36,443 bases of DNA from Candidatus Copromonas avistercoris (nom. illeg.) (GTDB lineage: Bacteria > Bacillota > Clostridia > Lachnospirales > Lachnospiraceae): contig DVFQ01000073.1 in NCBI GenBank assembly GCA_018713185.1, positions 1 to 36,443 of the forward strand. Direction: 5' to 3'. This document shows, piece by piece, positions 1 to 8,865 of the stretch (the stretch's first letter is position 1; every line of letters starts with the position of its first letter). The translations under genes were made by a program, and so were the position numbers. The notes under the pieces were generated by a model. That model ran no database searches. It was not told the DNA's origin and saw nothing but the letters and a program-made list of their open reading frames with translations.

Positions 1-53
1 AGCCCCAGTATATCGAAACGATCTGGGGCGTCGGCTACCGCTTCAAGGTGTAG
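1..53 (+). CDS. OmpR/PhoB-family response regulator, C-terminal end only
   Basis: The window opens inside a gene whose last 16 codons, ending at a TAG stop, read PQYIETIWGVGYRFKV. The IxTIWGVGYRF ending is the typical last beta-hairpin of the winged-helix DNA-binding domain of OmpR/PhoB-type response regulators. It closely resembles the end of the complete regulator at 35114-35794 (IKTIWGMGYKLEV). The receiver domain lies outside the window. No histidine kinase follows on this strand, so a partner would have to lie upstream or elsewhere. Confidence 0.85.
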   Translation, partial: PQYIETIWGVGYRFKV

Positions 54-316
54 AATTCTTCGCTGGTCAATCAATCAAAGAGGGCGAAGTCGACCACTTG
101 AAAAGCGGAGCCGGATTTCCTATCTTTACGCATGTTACGAAGGATGAAGCGAAGCCAATAGCTTCCAGAAGTCTGAAAATCAGCGGAAATACGGCATACC
201 GAACAGGGCGTTAATGGGTATATGGATCCTTCCTGTACGTATATGGAACATAAAGCGCTGTCTGCTTGGTATGAAATATTCAATATGCCTGCTGCAGCCT
301 CAGGACAATAACAGGG

Positions 317-346
317 ATGCGCTACTTCAAAGCCTGCGCATTTTTT
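317..346 (+). terminator. Weak intrinsic terminator candidate
   Basis: A 6-base stem, ATGCGC at 317-322 pairing with GCGCAT at 336-341, is followed by six T's at 341-346. The stem is short, so termination would be modest. It lies between the gene-poor stretch and the promoter of the HAD gene, which suggests that a plus-strand transcript from upstream ends here. Confidence 0.4.
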
Positions 347-355
347 AACCAATTA

Positions 356-384
356 TTTACAAATTATCGTTTCTTCGCTATACT
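356..384 (+). promoter_or_regulatory. Sigma-A-type promoter of the HAD-MFS unit
   Basis: TTTACA at 356-361 and TATACT at 379-384 are separated by 17 bases, a near-consensus housekeeping promoter. It lies 66 bases upstream of the HAD start codon, in an AT-rich patch that contrasts with the surrounding sequence. Confidence 0.7.
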
Positions 385-450
385 ATAAGAAGATGTGGTC
401 CGGCGGCTGGGAATGCCGCCGGGCGGCGCAGAAAGCGAGGAACGCGCAAA

Positions 451-1257
451 ATGGACAGGAGAAAATTGCTGGAGGAGACGGAGCTGTTCGTATTGGACAT
501 GGACGGAACCTTCTATTTAGACGGCCAGATTCTGGACGGTTCCCTGGATTTTTTAGCCCAGGTGGAGCGCCTCGGGAAACGGTTTGTTTTTTTTACGAAT
601 AATTCCTCCAGATCGCCGGAAACGTACTTGAAAAGGCTGGCCGGGATGGGGTGTCCCGTCCTTCCTGAGCAGGTGATCACGTCCGGCGACGTGATGATCC
701 AGTACCTAAAGGAAAATTATCCGGGGAAACGGATTTTTCTCGCGGGTACGCCGGACCTGGAACAGAATTTTTACCAGCATGGAATTCTCATTACAAAAGA
801 TATGCCGGATGCCGTGGTAATCGGTTTTGACATGACTCTGACCTATGAAAAGCTGGAGCGGGCATGTACCTATATTCGGAATGGAGCGGATTTCCTCGCC
901 ACCCATCCGGACATCAACTGTCCGGTAAAAGACGGATTTATTCCAGACTGCGGAGCGATCTGCGCGGCCGTTTCCTTATCAACGGGGAAGAAACCGCGAT
1001 ATGTGGGAAAACCTTGCCGGGAAACGGTGGACATGGTCTTGAGTTTGACAGGAGCCAGAAGGGAGGCGGTTTCTTTTGTGGGCGACCGGCTGTACACGGA
1101 TGTAAAGACCGGGGTGGATCACGGCGCCCATGGAATCCTGGTTCTCAGCGGAGAGACAAAGATGGAGGATCTGGAACGGTCGGAAACGGTTCCGGACGCG
1201 GTATTCGCAGATTTGGGAGAAATGGCGGAGCTTCTAAGGGAAATGAAGACTCTCTGA
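451..1257 (+). CDS. HAD superfamily IIA hydrolase (NagD/AraL-like phosphatase)
   Basis: This 268-residue cytosolic protein is a phosphatase-type HAD enzyme of subfamily IIA. Motif I is LDMDGT with the nucleophile at D16 and the acid/base at D18. Motif II is the FTNNSS segment. The motif III lysine lies in YVGKP, and motif IV is GDRLYTD near the C-terminus. The cap between motifs II and III fits the C2a type. Length is normal for NagD/AraL/phosphoglycolate-phosphatase-like proteins. The start has a modest GAGGA site about 10 bases upstream. The substrate cannot be read from sequence; sugar phosphates, phosphoglycolate and pyridoxal phosphate are all used by this subfamily. An MFS transporter follows 48 bases later, probably on the same transcript. 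Confidence 0.88.
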   Translation: MDRRKLLEETELFVLDMDGTFYLDGQILDGSLDFLAQVERLGKRFVFFTNNSSRSPETYLKRLAGMGCPVLPEQVITSGDVMIQYLKENYPGKRIFLAGTPDLEQNFYQHGILITKDMPDAVVIGFDMTLTYEKLERACTYIRNGADFLATHPDINCPVKDGFIPDCGAICAAVSLSTGKKPRYVGKPCRETVDMVLSLTGARREAVSFVGDRLYTDVKTGVDHGAHGILVLSGETKMEDLERSETVPDAVFADLGEMAELLREMKTL

Positions 1258-1305
1258 TTCCCGGTATGGGAAAAACGGATCAAGTAAAGGGAGAGGAAAA
1301 GAGAC

Positions 1306-2502
1306 ATGAAGTACAAGACCAGATTTATTGCGTTCTTTTTTACGATGGTAATTTTTAATCTGGCGGCGAATTATGCCCATCCGGTAACGCCGACGGTCAT
1401 CCAGGAATTAAATCTTCATGACTATATGTTCGGCGTGGCACTGGCAGCGATGATGTTTACCAACTTCCTGCTGTCGCCGTTCTGGGGCAAGATCAACAAT
1501 TATATTTCGTCCAGGCTGTCGCTTTTGATCTGCTGCTGCGGCTACGGAATCGCCCAGCTGTGGTTTGCCTACGCGACAACAGAGTTTATGATCATTCTGG
1601 CCCGTATGTTCGCCGGGCTGTTTACCGGCGGCGTTTTCGTCAGCTTCCTGACTTATGTGGTCAATGTTTCAAAGCCGGAGGACCAAGGGAAATTTCTTAC
1701 CTATACGGCCACCATTAAAAGCGTAGCCAGCGCGTTCGGCTACATGATCGGCGGCTTCCTCGGAGAAATTTCCGTGCGGTTGTCCTTCTTGGTGCAGGCG
1801 GGAACGCTGATCGCAGTGGCGATCATGTTCTTCTTTATCTGTCAGCCGGATGGAAATTCCAGCTTAAAGGAAGTATCGGGAAAACAGCTTTTAAAGGAAG
1901 CCAACCCCTTCCAGGCGTTTATCGACAGCCGGTATTTTATGAGCGTTGGATTTGTCCTTTTATTTGCGGTGAATATCCTGATCAACTTCGGAAATACAGG
2001 CTTCGACCAGGCTTTCAACTATTATCTGAAGGATGAGCTGGGCCTGACTTCTTCTTATAACGGAATCGTAAAGGCGGCCGTCGGCTTTATTTCCTTTGCC
2101 GCCAATATGACGCTCTGCATCTGGATCATCAACAAAACGAAGATCAAGCGGTCCATGGTAATGCTGGTGCTGGCGTGCGCGCTGTCTGCTCTTGGCGTGA
2201 CGGTATTCTCTAATATCGCGCTGTTTATCGCTTTCAGCGTGATCGTTTACGCCGGATATTCCGTCAGCGTTCCGGTTCTTCAAAGTATGGTAGCCGGATT
2301 GGCAAAACCGGCGCAGAAGAACCTGGTCATGGGATTCTTTAACGCGACTCAGTCATTGGGAAGCATTGCCGGATCTCTGACCGCCGGATTCATTTATTCC
2401 GTTCATGTAAAGCTGCCCTTCGTCTGCACCTTCGTGATCTATGGTTTGGGCGTATTGGCTGCGATTGGTTACATGACCTATAAAGGAAAAGAAAGAGCAT
2501 AA
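1306..2502 (+). CDS. Major facilitator superfamily (MFS) transporter
   Basis: The 398-residue product is hydrophobic throughout, with about twelve predicted membrane segments in two halves and a polar central loop near residues 180-200. The end of the first helix and the loop before helix 2 carry ANYAHPVTPT. The segment after helix 2 has the FWGKINNYISSR pattern of the MFS loop 2-3 motif. This fits secondary transporters of the drug-efflux or sugar/metabolite type. A GGGAGAGGA ribosome binding site precedes the ATG. It lies 48 bases after the HAD phosphatase with no terminator between, so they probably form one unit. Substrate and direction of transport are not evident. Confidence 0.88.
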   Translation: MKYKTRFIAFFFTMVIFNLAANYAHPVTPTVIQELNLHDYMFGVALAAMMFTNFLLSPFWGKINNYISSRLSLLICCCGYGIAQLWFAYATTEFMIILARMFAGLFTGGVFVSFLTYVVNVSKPEDQGKFLTYTATIKSVASAFGYMIGGFLGEISVRLSFLVQAGTLIAVAIMFFFICQPDGNSSLKEVSGKQLLKEANPFQAFIDSRYFMSVGFVLLFAVNILINFGNTGFDQAFNYYLKDELGLTSSYNGIVKAAVGFISFAANMTLCIWIINKTKIKRSMVMLVLACALSALGVTVFSNIALFIAFSVIVYAGYSVSVPVLQSMVAGLAKPAQKNLVMGFFNATQSLGSIAGSLTAGFIYSVHVKLPFVCTFVIYGLGVLAAIGYMTYKGKERA

Positions 2503-2519
2503 AGAATCTGCTCATTGAA

Positions 2520-2567
2520 AAAGCCCGAAAGCCATGGCTGCAATTCCATGACTTTTCGGGCTTTCTT
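2520..2567. terminator. Bidirectional intrinsic terminator between MFS gene and pot operon
   Basis: AAAGCCCGAAA at 2520-2530 pairs with TTTCGGGCTTT at 2554-2564, with further pairing of CCATGG/CCATG inside. There are A's on the left flank and T's on the right flank. It lies in the 68-base gap between the converging MFS gene and potCD and can serve both strands. Confidence 0.85.
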
Positions 2568-2570
2568 TCG

Positions 2571-4541
2571 TTACTGCGATTTCACTTCTTTCCAAAGCGC
2601 GTTGTACAAATCGTCCGCTTCGGTTCCCAGGTAGCGGTAAACCTCGGAGGTGGTTAGCGTGCTGGTATCGGGGAATACGTCCGTATTCTGCTGGTATTCC
2701 GGATCCAAAAGGCGGAACGCGGCTTCATTGGGCGTCGCATAGGTAATGTATTCAAAATTCTTTTTCGCGATGTCGGGGCGGCAAAGGAAATTGATCCATT
2801 TTTCCGCATTCTCCTTATTCCTGGCGTTCCAGGGGATCACCCAGGAGTCGATCCAGAGATTGGTGCCTTCCTCTGGAAGGACGTATTGGAGCGTAAAGTC
2901 CAGATTCAAGCTCTCGGCTTCTTCCTGGAGATAGAGCAGTTCGCCGGAATAGATGACGCCCACGGCGGCCTCTCCGCTCAGCATTTTATCCCGCACCTGA
3001 TCGACAACGTACGCTTGCACCAGGGGCTTTTGCAGGAGAAGAAGGTCTTTTGCCTCGGACAGCTCGCCGGGATCGGTGGAATTTAAGGAGTAGCCAAGGC
3101 TTTTCTGGGCCACCATAAACGCGTCCCGGACGCTGTCCTGCATTAGGATTTCTCCGGAAAGCCTCGGATCCCATAGATCCGCCCATTTCGTCGGAACCGG
3201 TACGCCCAGCTCCTCCAGGCGTTCCACGTTGCAGAGAATTCCGACGGTTCCCCAGCAGTAGGGGACGGAATAGAAATTTCCCGGATCGAAGGCCTCGGAC
3301 CATTCCATATAGGTTTGGCCGATGTTGGAAATATTCGGTACATTTTCCCAGTTGATCTCCGCCAGGAGCCCGTTTTCCGCCATCCGCTGGATCATGTAGT
3401 CGGAGGGACAGACCACGTCGTACTGAACGGCGCCGGCTTCGATGACGGGATACATTTCTTCGTTTGTTTCAAACAGGTCATAGACCACATGGATTCCGGT
3501 TTCTTCCTCAAACTGCCGGATCACATCCTCGTCAATATACTCTCCCCAGTTGTAAACATAGAGCTCATCGGAGTGGCTGGCGTTAAACTTTAAGAGGCTG
3601 GTATAGGAAATCCCTGCAACAACGGCGAAGGAAACGCAGACCAGGAGCCCCTTTTGAATTTTGGGCCAAAGGGGCGAGGGCGTGCCTGCGGCTTTGCCGC
3701 CGTTTCCAGACGGTTCGGAATCTCCTAAAGCGGCCCGCTTTTTTCCTGCGCCCGCTTTTTCTCCCGACGGGGAGAAGTTGGTGATCAAAAGCAGCGCCAG
3801 CACGGTGACGAAGATCACGGTGGATAAGGCGTACATAGTAGGCTGGATTCCCCGGCGGACCTCGCTGTAGATCAGCGTGGACAGCGTGTTGATCCCGGCG
3901 CCCCTGGTGAAATGGGTAATGATAAAGTCATCCAGGGACATGGTAAAGGCCATCAGGAAGCCGGAGAGAACGCCGGGCAGGATGTCGGGGAACACTACCT
4001 TAAAAAAGGCCTGGAGAGGCCCTGCTCCCAGATCCAGGGCCGCCTCGTAGGTGTACCGGCTGGTCTGCTTGAGCTTGGGCATTACGCTTAACATGACATA
4101 GGGCACGTTAAAGGAAATATGGGCCAAAAGAATCGTCTTAAAGCCCAGGGATACGCCGAAGGCGATAAACATTAACATTAAGGAGATTCCGGTTACGATA
4201 TCGGAATTCAGCATGGGGATATTGTTGACGCCCATGCAGATGGAGCGGGGAAGCTTTTTCATGCTGTTGATGCCGATGGCCGCCGCCGTTCCCAGCACGG
4301 TGGCGATGAGGGCCGATAAAAAGGCGATCAGCAGCGTGTTGTACAGAGCGTCCATAACGGCGCTGCTTTCAAACATCTGGCTGTACCACTGAAGGGTAAA
4401 TCCGCCCCAATGGGAGCGGGATTTCGAGCTGTTGAAGGAAAGCGCCATCATGACGGCGATGGGCGCGTAGAGAAAGATCAGCACCAGCACCAGATAAAAA
4501 TTTTCCCAGAAATTCTTGAGCTTCTTTTGTAATGATTTCAT
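2571..4541 (-). CDS. potCD: Fused spermidine/putrescine ABC permease (PotC) and substrate-binding protein (PotD)
   Basis: This 656-residue protein joins two subunits that are normally separate. Residues 1-256 are a six-helix PotC-type permease with the EAA cytoplasmic loop around 164-190 (YEAALDLGAGPLQAFF). Residues 257-292 are a Gly/Lys/Ser-rich linker, and residues 299-318 form one more membrane segment. From about 326 onward is a PotD-like periplasmic-type binding domain beginning LYVYNWGEYIDEDV, a hallmark PotD start. There is no lipobox cysteine; the binding domain is anchored by the extra helix. The reading frame is continuous across the junction, so this is not a sequencing join of two genes. 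The start codon overlaps the potB stop (ATGA). Substrate is inferred as polyamine from PotD similarity. Confidence 0.93.
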   Translation of the reverse strand: MKSLQKKLKNFWENFYLVLVLIFLYAPIAVMMALSFNSSKSRSHWGGFTLQWYSQMFESSAVMDALYNTLLIAFLSALIATVLGTAAAIGINSMKKLPRSICMGVNNIPMLNSDIVTGISLMLMFIAFGVSLGFKTILLAHISFNVPYVMLSVMPKLKQTSRYTYEAALDLGAGPLQAFFKVVFPDILPGVLSGFLMAFTMSLDDFIITHFTRGAGINTLSTLIYSEVRRGIQPTMYALSTVIFVTVLALLLITNFSPSGEKAGAGKKRAALGDSEPSGNGGKAAGTPSPLWPKIQKGLLVCVSFAVVAGISYTSLLKFNASHSDELYVYNWGEYIDEDVIRQFEEETGIHVVYDLFETNEEMYPVIEAGAVQYDVVCPSDYMIQRMAENGLLAEINWENVPNISNIGQTYMEWSEAFDPGNFYSVPYCWGTVGILCNVERLEELGVPVPTKWADLWDPRLSGEILMQDSVRDAFMVAQKSLGYSLNSTDPGELSEAKDLLLLQKPLVQAYVVDQVRDKMLSGEAAVGVIYSGELLYLQEEAESLNLDFTLQYVLPEEGTNLWIDSWVIPWNARNKENAEKWINFLCRPDIAKKNFEYITYATPNEAAFRLLDPEYQQNTDVFPDTSTLTTSEVYRYLGTEADDLYNALWKEVKSQ

Positions 4542-5362
4542 CAGAATGCCGTTCCCTCCCCGTTTTTATCATATTTGGCGATCAGGGTCATGCTGAGCAG
4601 GATGAAGATCATGAGGACGATGGAAAGCCCGGCGCCCAGATTCCAGTTGCTGCCTTTTGTAAATTCCTGCTCGATGACGTTTCCGATCAAGAGGATCTTG
4701 CTGCCGCCCAAAAGGTTGGAGATCACGAAGGTGGTCAGGGCCGGTACGAACACCATGGTAATGCCGCTGATCACGCCGGGGACGCTTAGCGGGATCAGGA
4801 CCTTTGTCAAGGTCTGGAAGCTGTCCGCCCCCAGATCCCTGGCGGCGTTGATCAGATTGTCGTCGATCTTCGCGAGGACGTTGTAAATGGGCAGCACCAT
4901 AAAGGGCAGGAAGTTATAGACCATGCCCAGGATAATGGCCGCCGGCGTATTGATAATGGAAAGCGGCGGCAGATGAAGGAAGGAGAGCAGGGCGTTGATG
5001 ACCCCGTTCTTTTCCAAAAGCGTCTGCCAGGCCATGGTCCGCAGCAGAAAATTCATCCACATGGGAAGGATGAAAATAAATACAATAAAGCTGCCCTGGC
5101 CAATGTGGCGGTTCCTTAAGATCAGCGCCAGCGGATAGGCCAAGAGCAGGCAGATCAAGGTGCTGACGGCGGCCAGGATCAGGGAAAGCACCAGGGCCTT
5201 TAAATGTTCCGGAGAGCCAATGGCCAGGATGTTTTCCAGGGTAAAAGCGCCCTCCCGGTTAGTCAGCCCGTAATAAAGCATCATGAGAAGGGGAATGATG
5301 GTAAATCCGGCCATCCAGAAAATATAGGGGAAGGCCAGAAGCTGATTCTTTTTTCTATTCAT
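4541..5362 (-). CDS. potB: Spermidine/putrescine ABC transporter permease PotB
   Basis: This membrane subunit of about 273 residues has six predicted helices. The EAA-type loop [19 protein letters not shown] is the docking site for the ATPase PotA. I place the start at the ATG of MNRKKNQ (5360-5362), which overlaps the end of potA by 8 bases and has AGGAGG 12 bases upstream. An in-frame ATG seven codons earlier has its ribosome binding site too close. The 3' end overlaps potCD by ATGA, indicating translational coupling of all three genes. Confidence 0.9.
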   Translation of the reverse strand: MNRKKNQLLAFPYIFWMAGFTIIPLLMMLYYGLTNREGAFTLENILAIGSPEHLKALVLSLILAAVSTLICLLLAYPLALILRNRHIGQGSFIVFIFILPMWMNFLLRTMAWQTLLEKNGVINALLSFLHLPPLSIINTPAAIILGMVYNFLPFMVLPIYNVLAKIDDNLINAARDLGADSFQTLTKVLIPLSVPGVISGITMVFVPALTTFVISNLLGGSKILLIGNVIEQEFTKGSNWNLGAGLSIVLMIFILLSMTLIAKYDKNGEGTAF

Positions 5363-6431
5363 TGACTCCGACGGCCTCCTCATCCTCCGATTCCGGTTTG
5401 TTCATGATCTGGATATCAAAGGGATCCACATGGATGCCGACATGCTGGCCCACCGGGAACAGGTCGGTGCTGTGAACCAGCCACTCATAGCCGTTCGGCG
5501 TTGTGACTTCCATTTCATAGTGGACGCCCTTAAAGATCAGGTGGGTTACGATCCCTTGAAGCGTTCCGTCCTCCGGCTTTACCAGGTCGATGTCCTCCGG
5601 CCGGATCACCACGTCCACCGGCTTGTTGGTCCCGAAGCCCTTGTCCACGCAGGCGAATTTCGCGCCGAAGATCTCCACTAACTCGTCCCGGATCATGGTT
5701 CCCCCGACGATATTGCTTTCTCCGATAAAGTCGGCGACAAAGGCGTTTTCCGGCTCGTTGTAGATCTGCTCCGGCGTTCCCATCTGCTGGATGTAGCCCT
5801 GGTTCATGACGACGATGGTGTCGGACATGGTAAGGGCCTCTTCCTGGTCGTGGGTGACGTAGATAAAGGTAATGCCCAGTTCGTTTTTCAGCCGGATCAG
5901 CTCGTACTGCATATCCTGGCGGAGCTTTAGATCCAGCGCGCCCAAAGGCTCGTCCAAGAGCAGCAGCCGGGGCTCGTTGACGATGGCCCTGGCGATGGCG
6001 ATCCGCTGCTGCTGGCCGCCGCTTAGGGAATCCACGCTCCGGTTTTCAAAGCCGTTCAAATTTACAAGCTTTAAAGCGTATTTGATTTTATCATCGATAT
6101 AGCTTTTGGATTTTCCCTTGATCTTCAGGCCGAACGCGATGTTCTCCGCGATGCTCATATGGGGAAACAGAGCGTATTTCTGGAATACGGTATTCAGCTG
6201 GCGCTTATTGGGCGGCAGTAAGGTGATATCTTCTCCGCCGAAAATCACCTGCCCCTTGTCCGGCGTCTCAAAGCCTCCGATGATGCGAAGGGTCGTCGTT
6301 TTTCCGCATCCGCTGGGGCCCAACAGCGTAACAAAGGAGTTTTCCTTGACGGACAGATTCAGATCATCCAGGATCAATTCTCCGTCATAGCTTTTGGAAA
6401 TATGGTTCAGATCGATCAACGGCTGGCTCAT
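5355..6431 (-). CDS. potA: Spermidine/putrescine ABC transporter ATP-binding protein PotA
   Basis: The 358-residue ATPase energises the importer. Walker A is GPSGCGKTT (38-46), the signature is LSGGQQQR (from 136), Walker B is LLLLDE (156-161), and the switch histidine is H194 in [10 protein letters not shown]-terminal TOBE-type regulatory domain follows ([10 protein letters not shown] onward), and total length is normal for PotA. AGGAGG lies 7 bases upstream of the ATG. It is the first gene of potA-potB-potCD and reads away from the divergent lactonase gene. Confidence 0.95.
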   Translation of the reverse strand: MSQPLIDLNHISKSYDGELILDDLNLSVKENSFVTLLGPSGCGKTTTLRIIGGFETPDKGQVIFGGEDITLLPPNKRQLNTVFQKYALFPHMSIAENIAFGLKIKGKSKSYIDDKIKYALKLVNLNGFENRSVDSLSGGQQQRIAIARAIVNEPRLLLLDEPLGALDLKLRQDMQYELIRLKNELGITFIYVTHDQEEALTMSDTIVVMNQGYIQQMGTPEQIYNEPENAFVADFIGESNIVGGTMIRDELVEIFGAKFACVDKGFGTNKPVDVVIRPEDIDLVKPEDGTLQGIVTHLIFKGVHYEMEVTTPNGYEWLVHSTDLFPVGQHVGIHVDPFDIQIMNKPESEDEEAVGVNE

Positions 6432-6460
6432 GGCGCGTCCTCCTGCTTGCTGATTGCTTC

Positions 6461-6489
6461 AAAATATTGTCACACCACCATTTTGTCAT
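6461..6489 (-). promoter_or_regulatory. Probable promoter of the pot operon
   Basis: On the minus strand, ATGACA (complement of 6484-6489) and TATTTT (complement of 6461-6466) are 17 bases apart, 30 bases upstream of potA. The -35 matches consensus at five of six positions and the -10 at four of six. A second TTGACA lies a little further upstream without an obvious -10. Confidence 0.5.
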
Positions 6490-6532
6490 AAAAAGCGGAT
6501 ATGTCAACAGATTTTGTGTAAAATGTGAGAAA

Positions 6533-6567
6533 TTCCGGTTAACAAACCGGAAAGTGTATGTTAAACT
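6533..6567 (+). promoter_or_regulatory. Promoter of the lactonase-aroC-rpiB unit with overlapping palindrome
   Basis: TTAACA (6539-6544) and TAAACT (6562-6567) are 17 bases apart. The -35 lies inside a perfect inverted repeat, TTCCGGTT-AACA-AACCGGAA (6533-6552). An 8-base-arm palindrome overlapping a -35 element is a typical position for a repressor operator. No T-tract follows, so it is not an intrinsic terminator. The operator role is inference. Confidence 0.5.
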
Positions 6568-6683
6568 ATAACTACAGTTTGCCGTAAACAATAGAAATGG
6601 CAGAAAACGGCGGCCCTGGAACGGATGCGGGGCGGGCCGTGCAGAACGGAAAAAACAGGGGAAGAACAGGGGGAAAACAGCCG

Positions 6684-7736
6684 ATGACTGGGAAATATAT
6701 GGCCTATATAGGCTCGTATTCCTATACAGGAAACGCAAAAGGAATTTCGGTTTATGATGTGGATGTGGAAGAAGGTTCATTTATTTTCCGCTGCGAGGTG
6801 GAGGTGGATAATTCTTCCTATTTAAAGGCTTCTCAAAATGGAAAGATTCTGTACTCCATCGCGGACGAAGGCGTCGTTGCCTTCCGGATCCTTCAGAACG
6901 GAAGTCTTTCCAGGCTCAACAGCGCCAATATTAAGGGAATGCGGGGACGCCATCTCTCCACCAGCAAGGATGACAGCTATATTTTTGTTTCCGGTTTCCA
7001 TGACGGAAAAGAGACGGTCCTGCGTCTGCGTCCGGACGGTTCCGTTGGAAGGATCACGGACGGCGTGTTCCATAAGGGACTGGGAAGCGTTGCCGAGCGC
7101 AGCTTCCGCCCGCATATCAGCTGCAGCCGCCTGACTCCCGACGAGCGGTTCCTTATGGTCTGCGATTTGGGGATCGACCAGATCAAGGTTTACCGGTTTG
7201 ATAAAAAGGAAGGACGGATTTCCTTAGCGGATACGATCCGCTGCGAGCTGGAGTCGGCTCCGAAATATTTTATGTTCAGCTCCGACGGCCGGTTTTTCTA
7301 TGTGCTGTATGAGATGAAAAACGTCATCGACGTTTATTCCTATCAGGAGGGGGAGCGGAACCCTATTGTAGAGAAGATCCAGACGATTCCCACAACGGGA
7401 ACGGAGCCGGGACAGCTGACAGCCGCCTGCGCGATGCATTTTTCTCCGGATGAGAAATATTTATTCTGCAGCAACGCGGGGGAGAATACGGTTTCCATGT
7501 ATGAGCGGGACGAGAAGACAGGAATGCTTACGATGCGCTTCTGCCTTCCCATCAGCGGCGATTATCCGAAGGATATCGCGATCTTCCCGGATGGAAAGCA
7601 TCTGGCGTCCATTAACCATGAGGGAACCGTATCCTTCTTTAAGATCGATTATGAAAAAGGACTGCTGGTGATGAGCCGGCGCAGTATGCGGGTCAACGAG
7701 CCCAACTGCTGTGAGATTGTAAAGATAGGAGAGTAA
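6684..7736 (+). CDS. Lactonase-family beta-propeller (6-phosphogluconolactonase-like)
   Basis: The 350-residue protein matches the seven-bladed beta-propeller lactonase family that includes YkgB/Pgl-type 6-phosphogluconolactonases. Visible family features are the MAYIGSYSYTGNAKGISVY start, the repeated blade pattern (DERFLMVCDLGIDQIKVYRF; DEKYLFCSNAGENTVSMYE; DGKHLASINHEGTVSFF), and the RPHIS and THFS-like (AMHFSPDEK) segments. I chose the ATG at 6684, preceded by AGGGGGA, because family members begin a few residues before the YIGSY strand. An upstream in-frame ATG at 6597 would add 29 low-complexity residues. It starts a tight operon; aroC begins 4 bases after its stop. A pentose-phosphate role would fit rpiB two genes downstream, but other lactone substrates are possible. 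Confidence 0.85.
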   Translation: MTGKYMAYIGSYSYTGNAKGISVYDVDVEEGSFIFRCEVEVDNSSYLKASQNGKILYSIADEGVVAFRILQNGSLSRLNSANIKGMRGRHLSTSKDDSYIFVSGFHDGKETVLRLRPDGSVGRITDGVFHKGLGSVAERSFRPHISCSRLTPDERFLMVCDLGIDQIKVYRFDKKEGRISLADTIRCELESAPKYFMFSSDGRFFYVLYEMKNVIDVYSYQEGERNPIVEKIQTIPTTGTEPGQLTAACAMHFSPDEKYLFCSNAGENTVSMYERDEKTGMLTMRFCLPISGDYPKDIAIFPDGKHLASINHEGTVSFFKIDYEKGLLVMSRRSMRVNEPNCCEIVKIGE

Positions 7737-7740
7737 GGCT

Positions 7741-8865
7741 ATGGCGGCAGGTTCCAGTATTGGTACGGTCTTCCGTATTACCACCTGGGGAGAGTCCCAT
7801 GGAACGGCGATCGGCGTGGTGGCGGACGGGTGTCCGGCCGGACTGCATTTAACGGAAGAAGATATACAAAAGCTTTTAGACCGGAGAAAACCGGGCCAGA
7901 GTAAGTTTACGACCCAGAGGAAGGAAAGCGACCAGGTGGAGATCCTGTCCGGCGTTTTTGAGGGGAAGACAACGGGAACGCCGATTTCCATGATCGTGAG
8001 AAACCTGGATCAGCGCTCCAAAGACTACAGCGAGATTGCCTCCTGTTACCGTCCGGGACACGCGGACTTTACCTTTGATGAGAAATTCGGTTTCCGCGAC
8101 TACCGGGGCGGCGGCCGTTCTTCGGCTAGGGAAACCATCGGCCGGGTGGCGGCCGGGGCCATCGCGAAGAAATTCTTGGCGGCTTTAAATATTACGGTGA
8201 CGGCCTATACGAAATCCATCGGGCCGGTGGAGATTTCCAGGGAGCGGATGGATCTTAAGGAGGCCGCCAATAACCGGCTCTGTATGCCGGACGCGGAAGC
8301 GGCGCGGGAGGCGGAAGCGTATCTGGAAGAAAAAATGGCCCAGTGCGATTCGGCCGGCGGCGTCGTGGAATGCGTGATCCATAATCTTCCCGCTGGACTG
8401 GGGGAACCGGTGTTTGAGAAGCTGGACGCCAACCTGGCGAAGGCGATGCTGTCCATCGGGGCAGTCAAGGGCTTTGAGATTGGCGACGGATTCGCGGCCT
8501 CCGCTTCCTGTGGTTCTGTCAATAACGACGCATTCCGGATGCGGGGGGACGCAGTGGTGAAGGCCACCAACCATTCCGGCGGCGTTTTAGGCGGGATCAG
8601 CGATGGGAGCGATGTGGTTTTCCGGGCGGCCTTTAAGCCGACGCCGTCCATTGCCAGGCCCCAGGATACGGTGAGCCGGGACAAAAAGGAAATGGAGCTT
8701 ACGATCCATGGACGCCACGATCCGGTGGTGGTCCCCAGGGCGGTGGTAGTTGTGGAGGCCATGGCGGCGATTACTGTGATGGATATGCTTCTTTTATCCA
8801 TGACGTCCCGTTTGGACATGATCCAGCTGTTTTTTCAAGTAGAAGAAGGGAGCGATGAAGAGTGA
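7741..8865 (+). CDS. aroC: Chorismate synthase
   Basis: This 374-residue enzyme catalyses the last shikimate-pathway step, 5-enolpyruvylshikimate-3-phosphate to chorismate, using reduced FMN. The family signatures are all present: TTWGESHG near the N-terminus, RPGHADFTF, the block FRDYRGGGRSSARET, the GGISDGSDV segment, and the C-terminal RHDPVVVPRAVVVVEAM. Length is typical. GGAG precedes the ATG. It lies 4 bases after the lactonase gene and overlaps rpiB by 4 bases (GTGA). No other aromatic amino acid genes are in the window. Confidence 0.97.
   Translation: MAAGSSIGTVFRITTWGESHGTAIGVVADGCPAGLHLTEEDIQKLLDRRKPGQSKFTTQRKESDQVEILSGVFEGKTTGTPISMIVRNLDQRSKDYSEIASCYRPGHADFTFDEKFGFRDYRGGGRSSARETIGRVAAGAIAKKFLAALNITVTAYTKSIGPVEISRERMDLKEAANNRLCMPDAEAAREAEAYLEEKMAQCDSAGGVVECVIHNLPAGLGEPVFEKLDANLAKAMLSIGAVKGFEIGDGFAASASCGSVNNDAFRMRGDAVVKATNHSGGVLGGISDGSDVVFRAAFKPTPSIARPQDTVSRDKKEMELTIHGRHDPVVVPRAVVVVEAMAAITVMDMLLLSMTSRLDMIQLFFQVEEGSDEE

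Larger units (their letters stand above)
54..450. other. Gene-poor stretch, possible decayed coding sequence
   Basis: About 400 bases separate the regulator end from the HAD gene. The minus strand is open over 71-352, but only from a TTG with no ribosome binding site, and the product resembles no family I know. The plus strand has two successive open stretches in different frames, roughly 70-212 and 190-309. The second ends with the residues FNMPAAASGQ and a stop just before a terminator-like hairpin. This could be the 3' remnant of a frameshifted gene. The rest holds the terminator candidate and the promoter listed separately. Confidence 0.3.

Noticed and set aside
71..352. 93-codon minus-strand open frame before the HAD gene
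   Set aside because: It starts at a TTG with no ribosome binding site, has no recognisable family features and runs against a promoter and terminator on the plus strand.
8205..8819. Long minus-strand open frame inside aroC
   Set aside because: Its Ser/Arg/Pro-rich product is typical of the antisense of a GC-rich gene, and aroC is certain on the other strand.
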